From contig CM057456.1 of NCBI GenBank assembly GCA_016271365.2, positions 1,393,717,501 through 1,393,781,500 of the forward strand: 64,000 nucleotides of DNA. Reading direction: 5' to 3'. The position numbers were made by a program, and so were the translations under genes. The notes below the pieces were generated by a model. The model was not told where the DNA came from, ran no database searches, and saw only the letters and a program-made list of their open reading frames with translations. Position 1 is the first letter of the stretch, and the number at the start of each line of letters is the position of its first letter. Below, in pieces: positions 23,012-33,830 of this stretch. This DNA comes from Neoceratodus forsteri (Eukaryota > Chordata > Ceratodontiformes > Ceratodontidae).

Positions 23012-24052
23012 AGTAGACGGCTCCCCCGAGGGTGGTCGTGAGGGCAAGCTGAAGGTGCCATCCTCAGAGCTGCAAGCTGCCGTTCTTCAGCTCCCCCACC
23101 TCAACAACAGGTACACTACAAGGCACTGGTGGAGCCTTATCTCAGACAGTGGAAGGCCTCACCAGTGTTTCATGTCGGCTGCACCACCGCCCCCACCACC
23201 ACCCTTGGTGAACTTCACCTTATATAATTCACACCACATGATGGTATAAATCACTCCATTTTTCCATTTGCAGATTATCTGCTCCTGCCACTAGTGGCTG
23301 CTACCATATCAAAGCTGCATCTCCCAGTTCTAAGCAGTACCAGATCAAAGCTGCATCTCGCAATTCTAAGCAGTGCCACCATGCTGCATTTTCTCACAAT
23401 ATTCTCCGTACTTGCACCACTGGTGTCACTCCCACAATCCTCCTCCCCCGAATTGCAGATATGCCTGCTGCCATCCAGTACCCTGACTGCACCAGCGCCT
23501 TCCTCCGCCACCTCCCACGCAGAGCTACTACCCATGGCACACCTTCACTACTGTGTTGCAGGCTTAGCCATTCTTCCACCGTCATTCCATGCAGATCTAT
23601 TGGCTCTAAAATTCCCTGCACAGGTATCCTCAGAGCTCACAAACCAGACATCTCCCTCTCTGCACAAACTCTCGTGGGCACGGTCCTTCACTGAACTTAT
23701 GATACACCTCCTACTCCTCTTATCTGGAAATGTCAAGGCAAAGCCTGGACCAAACCTCACCCCTGCTCCAAACTCCCTAAAACTCCCCAAGGGCTTGAAA
23801 CTGGTACACCTGAATATCTGTAGTCTTTTACACAAAATAACCCTCCCGCAGCCACTTGTCCTATCCGTGCATCCGGACAACTTGATTATCTCCAAGACCT
23901 GGCTAAAACCTCATATCAAGGATGCAGAAATCACTGGTTACACTATCATTCGTCACGATCACCCTAGACATAAACAAGGAGGTGGCGTAGCCATGTATGT
24001 TGCATCCACAATTCACTTCATCCAAGGCTCAGCACCTGCACCCACGCAGTCC
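23012..24052 (+). mobile_element. L2-like LINE, 5' part (continues at 28130)
   Basis: An open frame from 23294 contains a Ser/Leu/Pro-rich leader, then LLLLLSGNVKAKPGPNL, then the start of an apurinic-type endonuclease: KLVHLNICSLLHKI, ISKTWLKPHIKDAEITGYTI and HKQGGGVAMYVAS. The frame is cut after TQSIE near 24052 by an antisense CR1 and resumes with TLLLKLSLPHTYIHVHS at 28137. The 5' limit is set by the break in CR1 copy 2. The phrase before PNL resembles a 2A-type sequence (see findings). Confidence 0.82.
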
Positions 24053-24332
24053 ATAGAAACATAGAAACAGAGAATTTGACGGCAGATAAGGACCACTTGG
24101 CCCACCTAGTCTGCCCATTTTCCTACCTAACAGATAAGCTGCAGATCCTAGTTAACCAACAGCTTACTTCCTCCTACCCCCCACTAGGACTGCCTTATGT
24201 CTGTCCCATGCATTCTTGAATTCCCCCACTGTTCTTGACTCCACGACCTCCTCAGGAGACTGTTCCATGCATCCACAACCCTCTCCGTGAAAAATACTTC
24301 CTCACATTACCTCTGAGCCGCCCCCTCTATCT

Positions 24333-27058
24333 TCAAATTGTGTCCCCTTGTTCTTGCACATCACTTTTTTGAAAGATGCTACCTCTTAGACTTTGTTGAT
24401 TTCCTTGAGGTACTTGAAAGTTTCTATCATGTCCCTCTCTCCTTCTTTCCTCAAGGGTATACATATTAAGCTCCTTTAGTCTTTCTTCATATGTCTTCTG
24501 GTGCAGACCCTGCACCATTTTGTTGCCCTCCTCTGACAGCCTCCACTCTGTCTATGTCTCTTGGGAGATGGGGTCTCCAGAACTGCACACAGTACTCAGA
24601 TGGGGTTTCACCAACTGTCTGTACAGAGGATAACAACTTCCTGTTTTCTACTATTGATGTCTCTTCCTATGCATCCCAGTATCCCCCAGCCTTCCTTCCT
24701 TACTGCCTTCTCACATTGCTTGCCCACCTTTAGGTCATCTGATATAATTACCCCCAGGTCCCTTTCCATTTTTACTGTTATCAATATCTCACCCTCCACT
24801 GTGTACTCTTCCCCTGGGTTTTTGTTTCCCATGTACATTACCTTGCACTTCTTTGCATTGAATCTGAGCTGCCATACATTTGACCATTCCTCCAACCTTG
24901 CCAAGTCCCTTTTCATCCTTTCCACTCCATCTTGTGTATCAACCCTGTTGCATAGGTCTTTGTGTCGTCTGCAAAGAGACACACTTTTTCTTCCAGTTCC
25001 TCTTCAATGTCACTTATAAAGACATTAAAAAGGACCGGTCCCAGTACTGAACTCTGTGGTACCCTGCTAGTAACCCTCCTTTCTTCACTGTGCACTCCAT
25101 TTACTACTACTGTTTGCGTCCTGTTGTCTAGCCAGTTTTTTATCCAGGCTACCACCTTGGGGCCCACTCCAAGGCTGGCTAACTTGTGTATTAATCTTTT
25201 GTGTTAGACTGTATCAAATGCCTTGCTAAAATCTAGGTAGGCCATGTCCACAGCCCCTCCCTGGTCTACTACTTTGGTCACCCAGTCAAAGAAATCTATT
25301 AGATTCTGCCTGACCGACCTTCCCATCGTGGAATCCATGCTGCCTTGGGTCCTGTGCCCCACTGGCCTCTAGGTACTCAACAATTCTTTCCTTCAGAAGT
25401 GATACCATCATTTTCCCTACCACTGAGGTCAAACTAACTGGTCTGTAGTTTTCTGCCTCTGTCCTGCTCCCACTTTTGTGAAGAGGAATCACATCTGCCC
25501 TTCTCCAGTCCTCAGGTACCAACCCATCCTCCCATGATTTGTTAAAGAGAGTAGTCAGTGGTATCACTAGTTCTACCCTTAGTTCTTTTAGAATTCTTGG
25601 ATGAATCCCATCAGGCCCCATTGCTTTGTCCACCTTCAATTTTATTAGTTCTTTCAGAACCCTTTCTTCTGTAAATGGACTGGTATCGACCCCCATCTTC
25701 AGAGTGTCTTTCTTGTTTGGTTTAGGTACCTCCCCCTCCTCTTCCTTTGTGAATACTGAGCAGAAATATTCGTTCAATATCACTGCTTTTTCACTGTCCC
25801 CCTCTACCCACATTCCCTTCCCTTTATTAAGCCTCAGTATCCCTCCTTTGGTCTTTCTTCGCTCCCTAATGTACCTATAAAAGGTCTTATCCCCCTTCTT
25901 AACAGAATTGGCTATCCTTTCCACGGTTTGGGCCTTTGCTATTCTGACTGCCTTCCCAACCTCTTTCTGCTTTAACTGGTAAAGTTCTCTGTCCTGCTCC
26001 TTCTGTGTTTCCTTATATTTCCTGAATGCTGTCCTTTTCTCCTTAACCTTCCCTGCCACCTCTTTTGAGAACCATAGTGTTTTTTCCTTCATTGTGTTTT
26101 ATTGATTTGCTTTGCACAAAGGCTTGTTGCCTCTGTGATGGCTGTTTGATTACTCCCCATTGTTCCTCCACCCCTCCTTCTTGCCTGTTTGCTAGTGCTT
26201 TTCTAAGGCACTCTCTCATTTTCCCAAAGTCAGCCCTCCTAAAGTCCAGTACTCTTGCTTTTGTATGGCTTGATTGTATGGCTGTGTTTATCGTGAACCA
26301 CACTGTTTGGTGGTCGCTTGTTCCCAGATGGCTACACACCTCTAAATCTGAGATTCTTTCTCCATCCCCATTTGAGAGTACCAGGTCTAAGATTGCTCCC
26401 TCCCGAGTGGGTTCCAGTACTAGCTGTCTGAGGCATGCCCCTGTAGGGCATCAAGAATGACCCTGCTCTTGGATGTGCCTGCAGCAAAGGTGCTCCAGTT
26501 AACATCTGGCATATTCAGGTCCCCCATCAACAATATCTCCCCTTTTTCTGCCATTCTAAGGAAGCCTTCTATCATTTCATTGTCCATTCCCTCCCCCTGA
26601 GATGGGGGTCTGTATACAACCCCCGTGCGGATTGTGGTGCCATTTTCTGTCTCCAGGGTGACCCAGAGTGCCTCATCTGCTCCCTGTTTGCTCTTTAGTT
26701 CTGTTGCTTTGATCCCTTCCTTTACATAGAGAGCTACTCCTCCTCCTCCTCTTTTACCCTCCCTGTCCCTCCTGTAGATTGTGTATCCTGGTATGTTGAC
26801 ATCCCAGTCATGGTTCTCTGTGTACCATGTTTCTGTGACTGCCACAATATCCAGGCAACCCTCTTCCATCAAGGCCACTAGTTCAGGGAGCTTGTTACAC
26901 AGACTACGGGCATTGGTACTCATCACCCTCCACTTTTTGATGGCCTTACCCCTTTTAGCCCCATTCCTGTCCTTAGTACCTTTGCCTTTTTTTACATTTA
27001 CCTCTATCCTGCTCCCTAATAACTTCTCTACCTTGGAGTTTACCTCACTAATTACCAT
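24333..27058 (-). pseudogene. ORF2 of CR1 copy 3: endonuclease and reverse transcriptase
   Basis: From high to low coordinates: endonuclease 27058-26420 (VMSTNARSLCNKLPELVALM, DIVAVTETWYTENHDWDVNI, GVVYRPPSQGEGM, LLMGDLNMPDVNWSTFAAGT), linker 26339-25900 (VLDFRRADFGKMRECL, FYRYIRERRKTKGGI), and RT fingers/palm (VDKAMGPDGIHPRILKEL, NYRPVSLTSVVGKMMVSLL, then [20 protein letters not shown] near 25060-24960). The thumb (FNAKKCKVMYMGNKNP, ERDLGVIISDDLKVGKQCEK) is at 24900-24680. FADD is intact, but frameshifts near 25280, 26090 and 26400 and stops break the gene. Insertion would have been by target-primed reverse transcription. Confidence 0.88.
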
Positions 27059-27063
27059 GTTTT

Positions 27064-28024
27064 GTGGGGGGAGACTGGGATTTCCCTGCTCCTTTTCAGT
27101 GCCTCCCCCTTGGCTGGTTTAAATGCTTCCAATGAAGCATTTAAACCTCTCACTAGGATCCTGGTTCCCCACTGGACAGATGCAGACCATCGCACCAGTA
27201 TAGGTCTGCATCCTCCAGGTGGCTCCCAGTCCCCAATGAAGCCAAACCCTGAGCTCCACACCAGTTTTCAACCACTCATTGAATTCCCTGGTGAGGAGTG
27301 CCTAGCATCACCCTTGCCATAGACAGGCAGCACCTCCGAGAAGGTTACCATATGCTTCTTGTCTAAGGCCCTCCCAACTCTACAAACTCCTCTTGCACTG
27401 CTCTGATCCCATTCCCTGGCGGGTCATTTGCCCCTAGGTGACAATGACATCAGCTCCCTCCCTCGTGCAGCTACTCCCACGATCCCGAGGATTCGCCTGT
27501 CCCTCCAGTCGAGGTGCTGCAAGAAGGCACTTTACCTCCCTCTCCCCTTTCTCCCCCATTTCTACCCCCTTAATGATTGAGTCCCCCACCAGGAGTTGTT
27601 TCCTTTCCCTGTGGGGTCCCATGCCACCCTCCTGTGGGTCTCCTTTGTGAAGGTTCCCAGCATCCTCCTTGGTCTCCACTACAGGTGCCTCCATAGAGGA
27701 ACCACTATCTGCCAGAAGAGCGAATGAACTGTGGAGAGGTACAGCTGGAGGGATGCAACTCTGTTCCACCACCTTCTCCCTCCCTGAGCCCACCCTGGTC
27801 CAGCCTCTCTTCTTTCTTGGCAGCCTCTGAGGTAGTGGCATTGGCCCTGGTGGTCCCTGGGTGGGGGAGGAGGTTTCATGAATCCTAGCCAGGTCAGCCT
27901 GGAGATGGGTAACCTCCTATCTCAGACCAGAGAGGTGCCTGCAAATAGGGCAGCATCGCAGCCTCCAGAATGTCTCCCGGAACACTGCCGCCCCACAGCC
28001 ATTGCACTGCACCACTCCTATCAT
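27064..28024 (-). pseudogene. ORF1 of CR1 copy 3: Cys-rich head plus SGNH-esterase-like domain, broken
   Basis: A minus-strand ATG at 28024 begins MIGVVQCNGCGAAVF and continues to RCCPICRHL, i.e. two C-x2-C pairs. A stop follows soon, then the frame continues at 27841. There LLVGDSIIKGVEM is block I (G-D-S) of SGNH/GDSL hydrolases. Later minus-strand frames give GFIGDWEPPGGCRPILVRWS (27220 area) near the end of the domain. CR1 elements are known to encode an ORF1 esterase of this kind. The block V histidine is not preserved here. Compare the better copy at 39720. Confidence 0.7.
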
Positions 28025-28129
28025 GTTTTATTTTGTGTCCCCTCTCCTGTTTCTCTGTATGCTTACTCTCTCCTCTCCTTACAACTCTCACCCTTCCTGT
28101 TCTGGGACAGCAACTTTCTATCTTCTTTA

Positions 28130-31042
28130 GTAGTGTTCATCGACACCTTATTGCTGAAACTATCCCTCCCACACACTTATATCCACGTTCATAGCTGGAT
28201 CCTACTGCTCACCTGACGCCACCATGCCCGAGATCTTGGAACACCTCAGCAGTCTTAAATTCACTGGCATTGGGGGGGGGTGAGCTTTATATCCTTGGGG
28301 ACTTCAGTTGGAACTGGCTCTCTAGTACTATTGCCAAGCTGCGCAACCAGGTGGCCACTCTCAATCTGTCACAAATGATCACTGAGCCAACATGCCTGAA
28401 CCACAAATCCATAAACCACTCTCTCCTGGATTGGTCCCTTACCTCCCCACACCGCACCGCATACTTCCCTCAGGCATCTTACTGGACTCACCAAGTGACC
28501 ATCATGTGATCTACTCAGTAAGAAAAATCTTCAGGCCAAAGGCACCTCCACCCAAAACCCTTCTGACCAGGTCCTATAAATCCTTGGACCTCACCTCACT
28601 TCTAAATGACCTGGCCAACACAGACTGGTCAGGCATCACACACAGGCTTTCTCCATCGACTCTGCCCTGGAATATTTCAAGACCAGGTTCATTGCTGTTT
28701 GGGACTATTATGCCACTCTCAGGCAGTCTCAGGTGAGGGGTGCCCACCTGCCTTGGGTCTCTCACAGCTGACATCATGACCCACCTCAGAGGTAGAGATC
28801 AGGCATGGAAGTCGTACAAGGCATCCGGCCTACCTGTGGATCACCTTCGGTATCATGCTGTACGTAATGCCTGCATAAGATTAATCCGGCAGGCAAAAGC
28901 TACTTATTTCAAAACTGCCTTCTTCACAAACCTAAACCGCCCAGCTAAATGTTGAAAGGTGGTCAAATCACTTTTCTCTGCACTGTCCCAGCCTCAAACC
29001 CCTTTCTTAAACATAGATGGCTCCACTGTAACTGACCCTATCACAGTTGCCTGCGAATTCAACTCTTTCTTCACAAACTGTACATCGTCACTGCTGTCCT
29101 CCTTCCCCTCTGCCCCCAATGCCCCCTCCTTCACCTTCCACTAGGTTACCCCGCAAGGAGTATTAAAGGAGCTGCTCGCCCTAAACCCATCCCAAGGTAA
29201 ATGCCCCACTGGCCTGGACTCAGAAGTGCTCTACTTGTCAGCTCCTGCCATCACCTTTCCACTGGCAGCACTTTTTAACCTCTCCTTCTCTCTAAACTTC
29301 TATCCCAGGTTCGCCACTGTCATCCCACTGTCATCCCACTCCTGAAAAGTGGCAACCCATCCATCCGTGGAAACTACCGCCCTATCTCCCTCCTCTCTAT
29401 GCTGGCTAAGCTTCAGGAACACCTAGTCCTCTCACAGCTCTCCTCCTTCTTTGACTCCTCATCTTTTTTCACACCTTACCAGTCTGGCTTTAGGAAGATC
29501 CACTCCACTGCCACCTCCCTCCTAAGGCTCACTGATTCCATCCATACTGGTATGGACTCAGGCCACATCACCTCAGCAATTTTTGTCGACCTGGCAAAGA
29601 TGTTCAACACTGTCTCCCACTCACTCCTCCTGTCCAAGCTCTTTCTTGCAGGACTGTCCTGTGTGGCTACCTACTGGTTCCACTCCTACCTGGTCTGTAG
29701 GACCCAGTCGGTCTGTATTGGAAACACCATGTGTGCCTCCCTCCCTGTCATCACTGGGGTGCCCCAGGACTCCGTCCTTGGACTTTTCCTGTTTTCTGTC
29801 TTCCTTAACGATCTGCCCTCTGCTTGCCTTCACATCCATTTATATGTATGCAGACGAAACAGTTCTGTATATGTCCGGCCCCACGGCCACTAATGTGGCG
29901 ACCAGGCTTCAGAGGGACTTCAATAATGTTCAGCTATGGTTTTGCGCAAATCAGCTTTCACTCAATGCCAAGAAAACAGTCTCCATGACCTTCAGTACTA
30001 GGCAGAGACTCTTGCGGCTCCCCTCCACCCCCACTTTCCACACCCTGGATGGGACTTCCCTGGAGGCCTGTACCTCCTTTAGATATCTCGGGGTCTGCCT
30101 TGACCAGCACCTTAACTTTTCTATGCATATCAATGCCATCCACAATAAGCTCTATTCCAGGTTGGGTGCTCTATACCGTAATCATGGTTGCATCCCACTG
30201 CTGGCTCACCATGCCATTGTGCAGAAATGATCCTCCTATCTTTGACTACGGGGATGTAGTCTACAGTGCTGCTCCCAAGTCCACTCTAGCCAAACTTGGC
30301 CCACACTTCCACTCCTTCTGTCGTTTTGCTCTTGACTGTCCTCTTTCCACCTATCATTGCATCCTCTACCAGTCCCTGGGACTCCCCACCCTTCAGGACC
30401 GAAGACTGTCCTGCTGCGCACGGATCACGGCCAAGTTCTGGACCCAGTCCCTACCCACTTACCTCGCATCTAAATTATCTGCTCCTACCCTTCCTGCATA
30501 CGCACTGAGGAACAGTGATGCCAAACTCCTATCTGTACCAGACATGTCCACAGCCGCAGGTCAGGCAGCTTTCAATTATTGCATGCCTAAACTATGGAAC
30601 TCCCTCCCTAGGGGGATTCAGCATGCATCCACCACCCAGCACCTCAGCTCCCGCCTCAAAGCACATTTCTCCTCCAACTGCACATGTGAGTAAATATTCT
30701 GTCCTCCCTAGGGCCAGCATCCTGCTAGTGCGATTGTATAAGTGCAGACCTGAAGGGTTCTAAAGTATGTGCATATCTTAGTTTTTGACTGTTTTGCATG
30801 CCTTACACTACTACTTGCTGCTGCACTGTTTTTATGCACTGTACTTTGTGCCTTGTCTTTTTGTATCTTGTATGCATTCTGTATTTTCTCTTACTTATAT
30901 TTTTGGACCTTGTATGCAATGCTTGTCCTTTTACCACAGCTCATTTGCACTCTCCCCTACCCCCCCCCAAAAGACACATCTGGAATTGAGCAGTGGTCCG
31001 CTCAGTATGCCTTCCTGGTAAAACTTTTAAATAAATAAATAA
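28130..31042 (+). mobile_element. L2-like LINE, 3' part: endonuclease end, RT, 3' tail
   Basis: Endonuclease resumes at 28137 and continues with ELYILGDFSWNWLSSTIAKL, then LNLSQMITEPTCLNHKSINH and LLDSPSDHHVIYSV (28270-28560, two frames). RT motifs follow: NPSQGKCPTGLDSEVL-like text near 29185, MLAKLQEHLVLSQLSSFF, FVDLAKMFNTVSHSLLLSKL, VITGVPQDSVLGLFLF, and the catalytic box YADE (29847-29858) instead of YADD. The C-terminal LWNSLPRGIQHAS is near 30595. The element ends in aaataaataaataaa, an L2-like simple repeat tail. Confidence 0.85.
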
Positions 31043-31585
31043 ACCTCCTTCGTGTCTCTCTTAGTTTCACTAGAGATGCTTCCTTGTCTGCCTCAATTTG
31101 GGTCTCTTTGTATTTCCTGAAAGCTGCTTTTTTTTTTTCTCCTTTACTGCTTTAGCCACCTCCTTTGACAGCCACAGTGGCCTCTGTCTCCTCTTACACT
31201 TGATTATTACATTTAAACAGCTTTCTGTTGTCTTAGTTGTGCCTCCATCACCCCGCTATCCTCCCCTTCAAGGTATTTCCTGAGGCAGTCACCCATTTCT
31301 TTAAAATCTGCTCTCTGTAAATCAAGGACCCTTGTCCTAGTGTGTTTTTTCTCCTGTGCAGTTTGTATATAAAAGCACGCTATACGATAATTACTTGAAC
31401 GCAGAGGGCTACCCACTGTGACGTCTACAGTGCTGTCCCTGTTCGTAAGTACCAGATACAGCACTGCCTCATCCGTAGTGGGATCTGTAACCAGCTGTCT
31501 GAGAAATGACCCTTGTTAGGATGACCCTGCAGCTAGTCATAGCTGCAGCCTGGATGTTTCAGTCCACACCTGGTAGTCACTTCAC
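31043..31585 (-). mobile_element. CR1 LINE 2, 5' part (antisense)
   Basis: On the minus strand LYLVLTNRDSTVDVTVGSPL and TRVLDLQRADFKEMGDCLRK belong to the CR1 endonuclease end and linker. The linker ends AAFRKYKETQIEADKEASLV-KLRETRR, which is continued by the RETR at 23011. The two fragments are therefore one CR1 split by the L2-like LINE. A worn repeat, ccgttgtctcttgtttctcg (22987 area) against tcgtgtctctcttagtttca (31048 area), may be the target duplication. The copy is 5'-truncated near 31585. Confidence 0.78.
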
Positions 31586-31589
31586 TACC

Positions 31590-31680
31590 ACTCTCTCAGG
31601 TCCTTGTAAAGCACTTTGAGATTCAATGTTTATGAAAAGCACAATATTAATGAAAATTTTCCTTCTGCTCCTGCTGCTTC
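31590..31680 (+). repeat. SINE/LINE 3'-tail fragment
   Basis: The string ttgtaaagcactttgagatt followed by atgaaaagcacaatattaatg is a worn form of the widespread vertebrate tail gtaaagcgctttgagat...gcgctatataaat. Only this tail is recognisable. 31681-31914 shows nothing I can name. Confidence 0.5.
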
Positions 31681-31914
31681 TTCTTCGAAAAATGACTTAC
31701 AGGTTTAAAGCAGTTATTCTTTAGATATCAACTACTAGAAAGTAATTGTTTAAAGTATAGATCTGTGCATTAATTATGCTATCTTTGACTTCAGAAAGAC
31801 CATTCTACTGGTTAATGTACAATATGTTTCTGTAAAATATTGCTTACTTATGTAGAAGAAGCCATATCTGGTCACAAAGTCTGGGAGAATTTTGTGATGC
31901 ATCAAAAATGGGGT

Positions 31915-32400
31915 GACTGGGGGCCGACCCGCTGGCACAGTGGTTTACTCAGTGAGCCTGGGAGCTGGAGAGCTGGCCGGGGGGGAGTAGGATCGAGCGT
32001 CCCAAGGACAGCTCGCGTTCTCCAGGAAGGGAGGGGGGCAGCGACTCGGCACTTAACTGGCCCCAGACGGAAGTCTGGAGCATAGCAAGCCCGAGCTCAC
32101 ACGGAGGGGAGGATGTCATGATGTTGGCGCTAGTCAACTAGATGTCAGGGCAAAAGTGACAGCCAAGAAAACTAGGAAAACACCCTCCAGCTCCGGGGAG
32201 ATGGGGCACCATGTTTGGCCCCAATGTGCTCCCACCTGCATAACTGCCTCGGGCCCAACGAGACAAGAGAATGGTTTGGGGTTGTTCGCTGTAGGGTGGG
32301 GGACCAAGGCCAGTACAGGTAAGGTGGGTAGCAGGGGTGGACTCCAGTGGTGCCTCCTGCCGAAGTGGAGATGGAAGGGATGAGGTGATAAATAGAAATT
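31915..32400 (+). mobile_element. tRNA-derived SINE, family S1-related, copy 2
   Basis: The A-box-like ctggcacagtggtttactca is followed by a G-rich body with gatcgagcgtcccaaggaca, a string shared with the S1 copies (gagcgtccc at 34207 and 45295). The end is blurred; aaattacaaaaaacaaaat near 32395 may be the tail. The B box is not clear. Confidence 0.5.
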
Positions 32401-32419
32401 ACAAAAAACAAAATGGGGC

Positions 32420-33265
32420 AACCACTGGAGCAGGGGAAGCAATTCTGATGCATCACGAGGCACTGGTCAGGCTTCACATAGAGTACTGCATCCAGTTCTG
32501 GACTCTGTATTATGAAAAAGTCATTTAGATAGCCAGATGGATGCAATATTTGGCCACCAAAATGATTAGAATTATAAAGGACAGATATGGGCACAGGCTG
32601 GAGACCCTTAACATGATCATTCTGAAGAAAAGGAGGCAGAGGGGGACATGATCTCTGTGTTCTGCATACTTAACAGCATCCATCAGGATCGAGCAAGACA
32701 GAAATGTTTGATGTAATGTGCTCCAGCAGGATGCAGACACATGCTATAAAGCTCAGAGGTGGTAAAGTTATGGGTAACATTAGGAGGCACGTCTTCTTCC
32801 AGAGGGGGATTAATCTGTGGAACAGCCTACTAGTGGAGATGGTGGATATGAAGACAGTGCAGACCTTCAAGGTATGCCTGGACAAATGTCTGCTTACCAC
32901 AGGAATTCCGGTGTACACTGGATAGTAGAGTGACTGCATGAATCCTTTACAGTTGTACATGTTCACAGGGGTCAAAATCCACACCAGCTCAGTGGCAGAA
33001 TGCTGAAAAAGTTTGTATTGGGCCAATACAATTTTCCTTTAATAAGCTCTGCTGGCTTGTTATTGGAGAATGCAGAGTTTTAATAAGTATGATAAGTACA
33101 CCAGTTTGGCTAGTGGAAAATATCTGGGGACAATGTATTTTCCCCATCACTAGCCCTGCTTGCTAGCGGCAGCTTGCGCAGTATACTTATTAATCCCTGC
33201 TTATGAAGTGTGGGGACCTGGTGGACCTGATGGACTCAGAGTCCCTTCTGACTTTAAATTACTGT
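32420..33265 (+). mobile_element. CR1-type LINE 3' fragment (sense), with a palindromic insert
   Basis: The + strand reads EALVRLHIEYCIQFWTLYY (32457 area) and later GNIRRHVFFQRGINLWNSLLV and MVDMKTVQTFKVCLDKCL, the CR1 thumb and C-terminal order. The 3' end reads gacctgatggactcagagtc then ttctgactttaaatta, a common CR1 tail. Between them 33040-33215 is an insert with nested inverted repeats (see next). Stops and shifts throughout. Confidence 0.75.
33045..33215. repeat. Nested palindromic insert in the CR1 3' region
   Basis: Outer arms ttaataagtat (33080-33090) and atacttattaa (33183-33193) enclose a second hairpin, ggctagtg...cactagcc, at 33108-33155. It looks like a small palindromic MITE; ends and target duplication were not resolved. 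Confidence 0.5.
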
Positions 33266-33830
33266 TATAGGACTAAAATATTTTTACTTAGTTGCTGAGA
33301 CTCTATTCACAGCATACAATATACACACCGCATTCACATGATTGAAAATGAAGTAATTATTTGTGCAGCACCAGGCTGTGAATTTAAAAAAAATGTTTTA
33401 AGTTAGTTAATGAGAGGATGGGTGGGTGGGTAAGTGGTTGAATGGGAGGGGGTTAATGACTGAATAGAAGACTGAAAGGGTTGGCATAGTAAATTCAATC
33501 CTCTGGGATCTATTTGCAAAAGGAATTACTATTTTTGAACAAAAGGATTGTGAAAACTTGTAAACAAAAATAGTTTTCAAAACTGCTTACCAATTAACAA
33601 TGAGAGGGAATCCCAATGTATGGGTCTGCAAACTTTGGTTTGTATGTATACACACATGCCAGTCAATGTTTTTTGTCATGTAGGCAGGAGCAATGTTCAG
33701 AGGGTTAAAGAGAGGGTAAGCTGAACTGTTTAAAAGCAGCTTTTTTTTTTTTCCAATTGTCAAAACTACTCTATAGCATTTTGGGTTTTGCGTAGAGTGG
33801 TGAGGCGGTGGAATGATTTCCCTTAGTTGA

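Larger units (their letters stand above)
24053..28130 (-). mobile_element. Near full-length CR1 LINE 3 (antisense), inserted in the L2-like LINE
   Basis: Its 3' end carries the octamer repeat (catagaaacatagaaac on +). On the minus strand come ORF1 (zinc and esterase remnants), endonuclease, RT and C-terminus in the proper order over 4.1 kb. Its two edges join the halves of one L2-like reading frame, so the boundaries are good to within about 10 bp. The right edge shows ttcatcgacac and the left tccatagaaac, possibly a worn target duplication. Confidence 0.88.

Noticed and set aside
26065..27322. Several + strand frames of 80-130 codons
   Set aside because: They are shadows of the antisense CR1 ORF2 endonuclease and linker.
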